Positions 9,946 through 17,790 of a stretch of DNA of 64,000 bases are shown here, one piece after another. Origin of the DNA: Moraxella cuniculi DSM 21768 (lineage in GTDB: Bacteria; Pseudomonadota; Gammaproteobacteria; Pseudomonadales; Moraxellaceae); NCBI RefSeq assembly GCF_900156515.1, contig NZ_FTNU01000001.1, positions 1 to 64,000 on the forward strand. Direction: 5' to 3'. The first letter of the stretch is position 1. Every line of letters starts with the position of its first letter. The notes under the pieces were generated by a model. The model searched no databases. It was not told where the DNA came from and saw only the letters and a list, made by a program, of their open reading frames with translations. The position numbers were made by a program, and so were the translations under genes.

Positions 9946-12810
9946 ATGAGTGAAAATTTTGCCATTGGTCAGCGTTATTTGTCCGACAGTGAGTCAAGTC
10001 TGGGTTTGGGCGTGGTGATAGATGTTGATGATCGCTGTGTGCATATTTTATTCCCCCAAAGTGAGCAGACGCGAGTCTATGCCAAAGCATCGGCGTTGTT
10101 GTCTCGTGTCATATTCTCAAAAGGCGATAGCATTACAGATCAAGATGGCAATCTGTACACAGTGGCAAGCCGTGAGGAAATATCAGGGGTGGTGCGATAC
10201 CACCTAAGCTGTGGCAAAAGCCTGATGGAGACCAGATTGGCTGCCAATATTACTCTGGCAAAGCCGCTGGAGCGATTGCTGGCAGGGCATATTGCCTCAT
10301 CAGATGAGTATGAATTGCGTCAAGATGCTTTGCGTATCCAAGCCATGCTAAGTCGCCACCCATTGCGTGGTCTGATAGGAGCAAGGGTGGATATCATCAA
10401 GCATCAGTTGTATATTGCTCATGAGGTGGGCAAGCGACTTGCTCCTCGTGTGTTGCTGGCTGATGAGGTTGGACTGGGCAAGACAATTGAGGCTGGGCTA
10501 ATTGTCCATCAGCAAATCATCACAGGTAAGGTTGAGCGTGTGCTGATATTGGTGCCTGACAGTTTGCAATATCAGTGGATGATTGAGTTAAAACGGCGGT
10601 TTAATTTGGACTTTGCGTTGTTTGATTTGGTGCGTACTGCATCCATCAAAGAGCATAATCCTGAGCAAAATGTCTTTTTGACAGAGCAGTTTATCATCGC
10701 AGGGATTGATTTGTTGCTTGATCATCATGATTTGTATGAACAGGCTTATGCAGCAGGGTTTGATTTGTTGGTGGTGGACGAGGCACATCATCTGCATTGG
10801 GACAGTGAACAAGGTGGCAATGACAAATACGAGCTGGTGGCGGATTTTGCTGCCAATATTGCAGGCGTGTTGTTATTGACCGCAACGCCTGAACAGCTGG
10901 GTGTGGAGAGTCATTTTGCTCGTTTGCGACTGCTTGATTCGCATCGTTTTGATGATTTGGAGGATTTTGTTGCTGCCCAAGATGCTTTTGCCGATGTGGC
11001 GATGGTGGCAACTTTGTTGATTGATGGCGTGGAATTGTCCGCCAAACAGATTCGTGCGGTGGCAGGGTTGCTTGGCTTTGATGAAGTGCAACTGGCCGAT
11101 ATTAATGCCAATGAGAGGCTGCGTACCCATGTGATTAATGAGCTTTTGGATAGGCATGGCACTGGGCGTGTGCTGTTTCGCAATACACGAGACAGCGTGC
11201 AGGGATTTTTTGGGCGTATGAGTGTGCCGTATCCGCTGCCACTGCCGATGGCATGGCAAAACACCCATTATACACAAGGCAAATTGCGTGAGCAGCTGTG
11301 GGGCGAGGAAAATTATCCTGATGGTTCATGGCTTGAGCATGACCCGCGTGTGGCGTGGTTGATTGGGCTATTGCGTGAACAATTAAAGCACCAAAAGGTG
11401 CTGCTGATTGCACGAAGTGGAGCAACCATCGAAAGCCTAGAGGCGGCGTTGCGATTGCACGCTGGCATAAAGACGGCGGTGTTTACCGAGCAGATGAGCT
11501 TGCTTGAGCGAGATCAGGCGGCGGCGTTTTTTGCCGATGAGGCGGGGGCACAGATTTTGTTATGCTCAGAGATTGGCTCGGAGGGGCGTAATTTTCAATT
11601 TGTGCAGGATTTGGTACTGTTTGATTTGCCTGCCAATGCTGACACGCTGGAGCAACGCATTGGTCGGTTGGATCGCATTGGACAGATTGCCCAAATCCGT
11701 CTGCATGTGCCATTTGTCGTGGGAACTGCCCAAGAGCGACTGTATCATTGGTATGATGGGGCGTTAAATATCTTTCATCAAATCAGCCCAACTGCCCAAG
11801 CGGTGCAAGAGGCGTATTTGCCACAGCTTAAGCCACTGCTTGAGGCGGCGGATACCCCTGATAATCGTGAGGCGTTGGCAGGCTTGATTGCAGACGCCTT
11901 GGAATACCGTAAGCAGCTAGAGGAGCAGCTACAGGCAGGGCGAGATCGTCTGCTTGAGTATAATTCATGCCGCCCGAATGTCGCTACGCGTATCGAAACG
12001 GCAATGCGAGAGCTTGATGAGAATAAGCTGCTGCCTGTATTTTTGGACAGATATTTGACAGCGGTTGGCATTGATTATAGCGTGCAGCGAGATGGTTCGT
12101 GGATTATTCACCCAATTGATGGCTCTCAGGTTGATATAGAGGGCATTGAGAGCTTGCCACTTGACGAAGATGGCATGAGTTTGACCTTTAGCCGCAAGCA
12201 GGCTTTGGCTCGTGAAGATTTGCAGTTTATGAGCTATGAGCATCCGTTGGTGCAGGCGATTTTGGAGGGGGTTTTGTCAGGTGCTTTTGGCAATACGCAG
12301 GTTGCTTTATTAAAATCTGCCGCCCTGCCAAAAGGCATGCTGTTGATTGAAAACCACTTCCGCATTGAGGCGATTGCTGCCAAGCGATTAAATTTATCGG
12401 CTTATCTGCCTAAGCAGAGCTTGCGTGTGTTTTTGAGCGAGCGTGGTGATGATTTGACAGCGGTGGCAACCAGCGAAAAAATCCTGCCATTGATTGAGCG
12501 ACTTGATAAGGCTCGTGCTCGCCAAGTTACCAAAGTGCGTGCCGATATTATTGATAACCGCAGCCAAGATGCCAAGCAAATCGCCACGGCTCAGCTTGAT
12601 GAAATCAGCCGTCAGGCAAGTACTGCCTTTGCCGAACACATGGATAAAGAGATTGGCAGATTGACCAGATTGCAGGCAATCAATCCCAATGTGCGTCATG
12701 ATGAAATCGCTGCCTTGCAGGAGCTAAAACAGCAAGGAATGCAGGCACTGGGCGGATTGTCGCTGGTACCAGACAGCATTCGGGTGTTGGTGGTGGTCGC
12801 ACCTGATTGA
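9946..12810 (+). CDS. rapA: RNA polymerase-associated protein RapA (SWI2/SNF2 ATPase)
   Basis: RapA is a Swi2/Snf2-type translocase that binds RNA polymerase and helps recycle stalled or post-termination enzyme. The 954-residue protein matches the E. coli length (968). It begins with the RapA N-terminal tandem-Tudor-like region (IGQRYLSDSESSLGLG), has Walker A GLGKT at about residue 176 (Lys179), DEAH at 278-281 and helicase motif VI in the QRIGRLDRIGQ segment, then a long C-terminal RapA-specific region. The ATG at 9946 is chosen because the encoded start aligns with E. coli RapA; an in-frame TTG at 9910 would add 12 unrelated residues. The Shine-Dalgarno is weak. It appears to be transcribed alone. 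Confidence 0.95.
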   Translation: MSENFAIGQRYLSDSESSLGLGVVIDVDDRCVHILFPQSEQTRVYAKASALLSRVIFSKGDSITDQDGNLYTVASREEISGVVRYHLSCGKSLMETRLAANITLAKPLERLLAGHIASSDEYELRQDALRIQAMLSRHPLRGLIGARVDIIKHQLYIAHEVGKRLAPRVLLADEVGLGKTIEAGLIVHQQIITGKVERVLILVPDSLQYQWMIELKRRFNLDFALFDLVRTASIKEHNPEQNVFLTEQFIIAGIDLLLDHHDLYEQAYAAGFDLLVVDEAHHLHWDSEQGGNDKYELVADFAANIAGVLLLTATPEQLGVESHFARLRLLDSHRFDDLEDFVAAQDAFADVAMVATLLIDGVELSAKQIRAVAGLLGFDEVQLADINANERLRTHVINELLDRHGTGRVLFRNTRDSVQGFFGRMSVPYPLPLPMAWQNTHYTQGKLREQLWGEENYPDGSWLEHDPRVAWLIGLLREQLKHQKVLLIARSGATIESLEAALRLHAGIKTAVFTEQMSLLERDQAAAFFADEAGAQILLCSEIGSEGRNFQFVQDLVLFDLPANADTLEQRIGRLDRIGQIAQIRLHVPFVVGTAQERLYHWYDGALNIFHQISPTAQAVQEAYLPQLKPLLEAADTPDNREALAGLIADALEYRKQLEEQLQAGRDRLLEYNSCRPNVATRIETAMRELDENKLLPVFLDRYLTAVGIDYSVQRDGSWIIHPIDGSQVDIEGIESLPLDEDGMSLTFSRKQALAREDLQFMSYEHPLVQAILEGVLSGAFGNTQVALLKSAALPKGMLLIENHFRIEAIAAKRLNLSAYLPKQSLRVFLSERGDDLTAVATSEKILPLIERLDKARARQVTKVRADIIDNRSQDAKQIATAQLDEISRQASTAFAEHMDKEIGRLTRLQAINPNVRHDEIAALQELKQQGMQALGGLSLVPDSIRVLVVVAPD

Positions 12811-13001
12811 TTGAAGGCTGATGATTTGTAAAATGATGGACAAATAATGCTTGCGGCTTGTCTGGTGCTATCATCAGACTAACAAAGTGGCGATTAACAA
12901 AGCCGCTTGGCAGAAGTTTTGGTGAAATTTATCACAAAACACTGCCAGATACGCCAGAGTGTGCTATGATGGATAAAAAATGAACCAAATAAGGATATCT
13001 G

Positions 13002-14510
13002 ATGTCATTTGCCAAAGTATATACTCGTTCGGTGGTTGGTCTGCACGCACCACAGGTGCTTGTTGAGGTGCATTTATCACAAGGGCTGCCTGCCTTGACC
13101 ATTGTTGGATTGCCTGAGGCTTCGGTGCGAGAGAGCAAGGATCGTGTGCGTTCGGCACTGATTAATTCAGGCTTTGAATTTCCCAATCGCCGTTTGACCA
13201 TTAACCTTGCCCCTGCTGATTTGCCAAAAGATGGTTCTAGGCTGGATTTGCCGATTGCCATGGGGATTTTGGCGGCAAGTGGTCAGATTGATGAGTCGGT
13301 GCTGGCAGCGTATGAGTTTGTCGGTGAGTTGGCACTAAATGGCGAGCTGCGACCTGTTACTGGGGCGTTGTCTGTGGCTCGTGCAGTCAAATCCGCCAAA
13401 GATGGCAAACGCACACTGATTGTCCCAACCACCAATGCCGAAGAGGCAGTCAAGGCAGGCGGCGTTACCGTGTTGGCGGCACAGTCGCTTGAGGCGGTTT
13501 GTCGCCATTTGGAAGTGGTTAGCGGTGCCAGTAGCAATCAGGCAGATTTGTTGCCAGCTGCTACCGCTGCTGTACATAATCTGGCGGTGGAATATGTACT
13601 TGATTTGGCGGATGTAAAAGGTCAGCATCATGCACGCCGAGCGTTGGAGGTGGCAGCAGCAGGCGGGCATTCGTTATTATTTATGGGTCCGCCCGGCTCG
13701 GGCAAGACGCTGATGGCATCAAGATTGCCAAGTATTCTGCCACCACTGGCGGAAGAAGAGGCATTGGAGGTGGCGAGCATTTATTCCATCGCTGGGGTGG
13801 AGTGTCGTTTTGGCGAGAGACCATTTCGTGCCATTCATCATACGGTATCGGCAGCGGCATTGGTTGGTGGTGGTTCGCGTCCCAAACCCGGTGAGATTAG
13901 CCTTGCACATCGTGGCGTGGTGTTCATGGACGAATTGCCAGAGTTTGATCGCAGGACGCTGGAGACTTTGCGTCAGCCAATCGAATCCAAGCAGATCGTC
14001 ATCTCGCGTGCCAATTCTCAAGTGTCTTTTCCTGCGGATTTTCAGCTGATTGCAGCAATGAATCCTTGTCCTTGCGGTTATTATGGTGATTTATCAGGTC
14101 GCTGTCATTGCCGAGCTGAACAGGTGAAAAAATACCAAGATAAAATTTCAGGGCCGCTGCTTGATCGCATTGATTTGCATATCAAAGTTCCAGCCATGCC
14201 CATCAATGAGCTGCAAAATGCACCAGCAGGCGAGGCTTCGTCTGTTGTGCGTGAGCGAGTGGTGGCAGCACGACAAATTGCCATCGCACGGCAGGGCAAG
14301 GCCAATTATGAGCTTAGCCCCAGTCAGCTTGATCAGGTGGTTGTGCTGGGTACTGCCGAGCAACAAATGTTGCAGTTGGCACAGTCGAGACTTAATCTAT
14401 CGGCACGCAGCTATCATCGTATCTTAAAGGTGGCACGCACCATTGCTGATTTGGCGGCCAGCGACAAGGTTACTACAGTGCATCTTGCCGAGGCATTAAG
14501 CTATCGCTGA
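13002..14510 (+). CDS. comM: ComM / YifB family Mg-chelatase-like ATPase
   Basis: ComM is a hexameric branch-migration helicase that extends the homologous region during natural transformation. The 502-residue protein has the N-terminal ChlI-type domain, Walker A GPPGSGKT at residues 229-236, the VVFMDELPEF Walker B, the Cys-rich NPCPCGYYG element and the C-terminal Mg-chelatase domain, in the usual order and at the usual length. AAGGAT precedes the ATG. It implies that the organism is naturally competent, as Moraxella is known to be. It stands 190 bases after rapA with its own leader. Confidence 0.95.
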   Translation: MSFAKVYTRSVVGLHAPQVLVEVHLSQGLPALTIVGLPEASVRESKDRVRSALINSGFEFPNRRLTINLAPADLPKDGSRLDLPIAMGILAASGQIDESVLAAYEFVGELALNGELRPVTGALSVARAVKSAKDGKRTLIVPTTNAEEAVKAGGVTVLAAQSLEAVCRHLEVVSGASSNQADLLPAATAAVHNLAVEYVLDLADVKGQHHARRALEVAAAGGHSLLFMGPPGSGKTLMASRLPSILPPLAEEEALEVASIYSIAGVECRFGERPFRAIHHTVSAAALVGGGSRPKPGEISLAHRGVVFMDELPEFDRRTLETLRQPIESKQIVISRANSQVSFPADFQLIAAMNPCPCGYYGDLSGRCHCRAEQVKKYQDKISGPLLDRIDLHIKVPAMPINELQNAPAGEASSVVRERVVAARQIAIARQGKANYELSPSQLDQVVVLGTAEQQMLQLAQSRLNLSARSYHRILKVARTIADLAASDKVTTVHLAEALSYR

Positions 14511-14580
14511 TTGGCGTGGATTGGCTGGCGACAGGGCAGTGCAAGTTTATCAATTATTTTCAATTATTTTGTCAAATGCA

Positions 14581-14635
14581 GTCAATCAAGCAGTGATGAT
14601 AATCCATGTGTATCTAAGATAACCGCTTGATTGAC
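14581..14635. repeat. 11-bp perfect inverted repeat
   Basis: GTCAATCAAGC (14581-14591) and GCTTGATTGAC (14625-14635) flank 33 bases in the gap between comM and the hutC/acetyltransferase stub. There is no T run, so a simple terminator is unlikely. It may be a hairpin ending the convergent transcripts or the scar of a lost element. Confidence 0.45.
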
Positions 14636-14667
14636 TTGGGCTATATGCCAAAAGGGTAGTGTTTGTG

Positions 14668-14952
14668 CTAGTTCTCGTTACCAATCCAGTAGCGTCTGTG
14701 CTTTTTGCCAGCGTTGCTTGGGTGGGCGAGGGTATTTTCAAGCACGCCGCCATTTTTGCTGATGACAAGCTGTGAGCCGATATTATGCTCATCGCAGGTG
14801 ATGAGTATCCGATTGACGCCCAGTTCATTTAGCCGTGCCACAGCAAATCGTAACATGGCGGTAGGAATGGCACAGCCAACCTGCCAAACACCTGCATGAA
14901 TATTTGCCAAAATGGCGTCTTTGATGCGTTGGTAGGCGGGGGTTTTGGACAT
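14668..14952 (-). pseudogene. Chimeric remnant: HutC N-terminus fused to GNAT acetyltransferase C-terminus
   Basis: The 94-residue frame has two unrelated halves. Residues 1-30 (YQRIKDAILANIHAGVW...IP) match the first helix-turn-helix segment of GntR/HutC repressors. Residues 32-94 (AMLRFA..., RILITCDEHNIGS, KNGGVLEN, RRYWI) match the C-terminal acetyl-CoA-binding part of a GNAT acetyltransferase. The junction is at about 14855-14862. Neither half is complete: the HutC ligand domain and most of its recognition helix are gone, and the N-terminal half of the acetyltransferase fold is missing. The simplest explanation is a deletion joining two tandem genes. HutC would repress histidine utilisation, and hut genes lie just downstream, so local control has probably been lost. 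A short TATA-cored motif remains just upstream of the ATG. The frame is open and could be expressed, but function is unlikely. Confidence 0.72.
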
Positions 14953-15075
14953 AATTTGAGCTATATAAAAAAAATTAGCGTGATTTTATCATAAAATCCA
15001 AAAGCTTTTTATAAAAATTATTTTTTTGTCTTTTTTTATGTTATACTAAATTTTTACTTTTATTAGGTGTTTTGT

Positions 15076-15702
15076 ATGAAATTGTTTAATTTAACCGCCA
15101 TTTCTTTGGCAATGTTATTGACTTTAACCGCCTGTGGTGGTGATAAACCTGCCGAGACAACACAAGAAGTCAAAACCGAAACCGCCACAGAAACCAAAGC
15201 CGAAACCACTTCCGAAACCACAACCGACACAGGGGCTATGCCTGCTGAAATTGACAAACTGATTATTCAAAGCCCTTATATGGAATTTTCGGTGCAAAGC
15301 AATCGTACCTTTGTGGTTAATCATATTAAATCCGAATCTCAATTAACCCCAGAACAAAATGCCTGTTTATTAAGTTTGGAGGGCAATCCTAATTATCTTG
15401 AAATACTTGAACCTTATGTCAAAGGTATTTTGAGTGATGATGAAATCAAAGAAGCGGACGAATTTTTTGCCAGTGATGCAGGGCGTAAATTTGCCGAGAT
15501 GATGCTAAATCAAATGGGTGCGGAGAATTTACCGCCTTTTGTTGAACCAACCGACAGCGAAAAAGCCGAGATTGCCAAAGCAATGCTAAAACCATTTTTT
15601 GTAAAAATGCAAGCTAAGCAAGACGCAATGAGCGAACAAGAAGCACTTGATTTTATAGCGTTAATGGTTAATAAAGAAAAGGCTCGTTGTCAGATTTCTT
15701 AA
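15076..15702 (+). CDS. Putative lipoprotein with DUF2059-like C-terminal domain
   Basis: The 208-residue protein starts with a lipoprotein signal (LTLTAC, Cys20), followed by a Thr/Glu-rich linker of about 30 residues and an alpha-helical domain. The segment ending ...YVKGILSDDEIKEADEFFASDAGRKFAEM resembles DUF2059 proteins, a family of unknown function. The ATG at 15076 is preferred to the in-frame GTG at 15067 because TTAGG is spaced correctly for the ATG. Codons are more AT-rich than in the rapA-comM segment, as in the next gene, which hints that 15-17 kb is a later insertion in the hut region. It is likely membrane-anchored; function is unknown. Confidence 0.72.
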   Translation: MKLFNLTAISLAMLLTLTACGGDKPAETTQEVKTETATETKAETTSETTTDTGAMPAEIDKLIIQSPYMEFSVQSNRTFVVNHIKSESQLTPEQNACLLSLEGNPNYLEILEPYVKGILSDDEIKEADEFFASDAGRKFAEMMLNQMGAENLPPFVEPTDSEKAEIAKAMLKPFFVKMQAKQDAMSEQEALDFIALMVNKEKARCQIS

Positions 15703-15750
15703 TTTAATTGATTTTAAGGCAAAATTTTTATTAAAAATAGAATTTTTTAG

Positions 15751-15875
15751 TAGATTTCCTGCGAAACTTTGAAATAAGGAAAACCGTTCGTGGTGAGCTT
15801 GTCAAACCATAGCGGTTTTCCTATCCGAAGGCATAGCTCAGGGTGAACGGAAAACCTAGTTTTGTAAGAAGTCTA
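15751..15875. mobile_element. MITE-like repeat with imperfect terminal inverted repeats
   Basis: About 125 bases bounded by TAGATTTCCTGCGAAACT (15751-15768) and AGTTTTGTAAGAAGTCTA (15858-15875), which are inverted repeats matching at 14 of 18 positions. Inside are further inverted copies of GGAAAACC/GGTTTTCC and a GTTCGTGGTGAGCTTGTC block, a string often seen in bacterial REP/MITE repeats. There is no coding capacity. It lies between two AT-rich genes of unknown function. TA dinucleotides occur close to both ends, but a target duplication is not certain. Confidence 0.6.
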
Positions 15876-15898
15876 GTATTTTTTTAAGGATAACAACA

Positions 15899-17101
15899 TT
15901 GTCTTTTTTGTCAAAATTATTTGGTAATAAGCCAAAAGCCGATTTTATTGTCCATCGCATTGATTTTGATGTGCCAAATAATAAAACCTTAAAAGATGGC
16001 GAATATCTATGGGCAACGATTGATTTTGAGAGCAAGCACCCTTGTCAAGTTTGGCTTCACCCCAATTCAGACGATGTATTTCGTGGTAATGTTTCTGGCG
16101 GTTATCATCCGTCCGATGTTTATCCAGCAGGGCGACACACCATAAAACGCTGGTTTTATTTTAATAATCTTGATGTGGCGGATTATCCGAATGGACTTTT
16201 GGTCAATGGTGGAAAAGTGATTGCCCAGACAGAAGATGGCTATACTTTGCACAATCAAGTATATCCGACTGATTGTACTTTTGTGCCATTTTCGCCTGAT
16301 GAATTAAAAGAGCGTCAAAATATTGATAAAGAGGGATTGGAAATAGAATTTATCAAGGCTCGTATTACAGATAGTGAATATGGTTATGAGCTGATTGGTT
16401 TATCGCCCAATGATACGGTGGGTATGGAGACAGAAATTAGCGTGCGTATTCATACCAAGTGCAATGATGGAGTGCATTTTGCTTGTTTCCCAAGAACAGA
16501 TGGGGAAATGAATTATGGTTATAATCCAATGTCAAAACCCTTAGATGGTGTGCTGGATCTGCAATTTACCATGAAAGAAACAGGCAAAATCAAAGGCTTT
16601 TTGATTATTGCTTATAATCGTTATGACTATGAGATAGAGCATTTGGTTGTAGATTTTCCTTTGACTGTAGAAGATTGGTCTGATGATGGGGTGGGTCAAG
16701 AGTTTACTTTTGCTTTTGATGGCATTTATGATGATGAAGCAAATTTAAATGGCGAATTTGAACGAGTTGAAAAAAATTCTACCATTTCAGCTGATAAATA
16801 TATGCGTTTTTATATTCATCTAAATCATCAATTAAAACACGGTATTCATATTAAGCTATATGATGTGATTAATAATAAACCACAGCATTTATATTATTGT
16901 AATGTGCTAAGTCAAGAAGATTGTCAAGAATACGATGGTAATCCTTATTTTTGTCTTGATTTTATGGAAGATGAATTGGAAGAATTTTATGAAAATAATC
17001 AATCACGCCAAATCTCTGGATTTTATATAGTTGCCAGTAATATGGTAGGCGAAGTATTAGCCGAAGAAGTGGTGGATTATCCTTTGACGATTGTGTCATA
17101 G
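15899..17101 (+). CDS. Conserved-looking hypothetical protein, 400 residues
   Basis: I do not recognise this protein. It starts at TTG with AAGGATAACAACA just upstream. It has no signal peptide and no membrane segment after the amphipathic N-terminus SFLSKLFG. The body is acidic, rich in Tyr, Asn and Asp, and looks like beta-sandwich repeats: DFPLTVEDW and DYPLTIVS end two similar stretches. A cytoplasmic, all-beta, multi-domain protein is my best description. It follows a MITE-like repeat and is AT-rich, so horizontal acquisition is plausible. Its stop codon lies in the first copy of a perfect 17-bp tandem duplication. Confidence 0.7.
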   Translation: MSFLSKLFGNKPKADFIVHRIDFDVPNNKTLKDGEYLWATIDFESKHPCQVWLHPNSDDVFRGNVSGGYHPSDVYPAGRHTIKRWFYFNNLDVADYPNGLLVNGGKVIAQTEDGYTLHNQVYPTDCTFVPFSPDELKERQNIDKEGLEIEFIKARITDSEYGYELIGLSPNDTVGMETEISVRIHTKCNDGVHFACFPRTDGEMNYGYNPMSKPLDGVLDLQFTMKETGKIKGFLIIAYNRYDYEIEHLVVDFPLTVEDWSDDGVGQEFTFAFDGIYDDEANLNGEFERVEKNSTISADKYMRFYIHLNHQLKHGIHIKLYDVINNKPQHLYYCNVLSQEDCQEYDGNPYFCLDFMEDELEEFYENNQSRQISGFYIVASNMVGEVLAEEVVDYPLTIVS

Positions 17102-17122
17102 GATTGATTGTGTCATAGGATT
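17089..17122 (+). repeat. Perfect 17-bp tandem duplication over a stop codon
   Basis: The 17 bases at 17089-17105 are repeated exactly at 17106-17122. The first copy contains the last codons and TAG stop of the 400-residue gene. It is probably a recent replication-slippage event with no effect on the protein. Confidence 0.85.
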
Positions 17123-17137
17123 TTTTTGATGACAAAA

Positions 17138-17168
17138 ATGCCCGTCAAAATTGATGGGTATTTTTTTG
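17138..17168 (+). terminator. Probable terminator
   Basis: ATGCCCGTCA pairs, with wobbles, with TGATGGGTAT around a short A-rich loop and is followed by TTTTTTTG. It lies about 40 bases after the preceding stop codon. Confidence 0.65.
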
Positions 17169-17278
17169 TGAAAAATGCTTGCATTTCCCCAAAATTTTAC
17201 TCAATATCACAAAATTTGTATACAAATCATTTCCATCAAAGTGCAGCTATGTTTTAGTACATCTATATTTTAGTGCAT

Positions 17279-17488
17279 CTATGTCTTATTGGCACGCAGC
17301 TGGCTGACAGTTTTGCCGCCAATGCCCCAATTGTCCATCTCTACCTCATCAATAACAACCACCGTGGTGGCGGGATTTTTGTTCAACACGTCTTGCAGCA
17401 GTTTGGTTACACCTGCTATCAGCTCCGCTTTTTGGGCAGGCGTGGGGGCTTCGTTGCCGCCTGTAACTTTGATATTGACATAGGGCAT
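17279..17488 (-). CDS. 4-oxalocrotonate tautomerase family protein
   Basis: The 69-residue protein has the whole 4-OT fold: Pro2, which becomes the catalytic N-terminal proline after Met removal, a PYVNIKVTGG first strand, a helix, and the VVVIDEVEMDNWGIGG second strand, typical of DmpI/YwhB-type tautomerases. The family interconverts enol and keto forms of unsaturated acids, but here there is no catechol pathway nearby, so the substrate is unknown. AAAGGATG precedes the ATG. It lies opposite the start of hutU and shares the 17489-17790 control region. Confidence 0.88.
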   Translation of the reverse strand: MPYVNIKVTGGNEAPTPAQKAELIAGVTKLLQDVLNKNPATTVVVIDEVEMDNWGIGGKTVSQLRANKT

Positions 17489-17713
17489 GGGACATCCTTT
17501 TGTATGCTTTTATTAAATGTATACTGTGGTTAAAATTGATGCATCATAGCACAAAGTGTTTGGGTTGTTAAACTTTTTGTTATGTGATTAAAGCTTGCGA
17601 TTTGTCTAAATTTTTACCCAAATTGAAATATCAACACGCCCAAGTATCAATACACCCAAAATGTGAATGTTTTGTGCAAAATCTGCTTGCATTCAGCAAA
17701 ATTTTTTGCTAAA

Positions 17714-17734
17714 TTTGTCTATATAAATTTGACC
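17714..17734 (+). promoter_or_regulatory. TATA-cored box upstream of hutU (possible HutC-type operator)
   Basis: GTCTATATAAATTT at 17717-17730 recurs upstream of the lysE-hutG-hutI run (23844-23864), with 18 of 21 flanking bases identical. A shorter CTATATAAA lies next to the hutC remnant. HutC repressors are known to bind TATA-cored palindromes, so these may be its operators; alternatively they are AT-rich promoter elements. The rest of 17489-17790 is AT-rich and holds no gene. Confidence 0.4.
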
Positions 17735-17790
17735 AATGATTTGGGCAAGTTTATTTGGTCTAATTTTCACCTGCCAAAAAAGGATATTTT

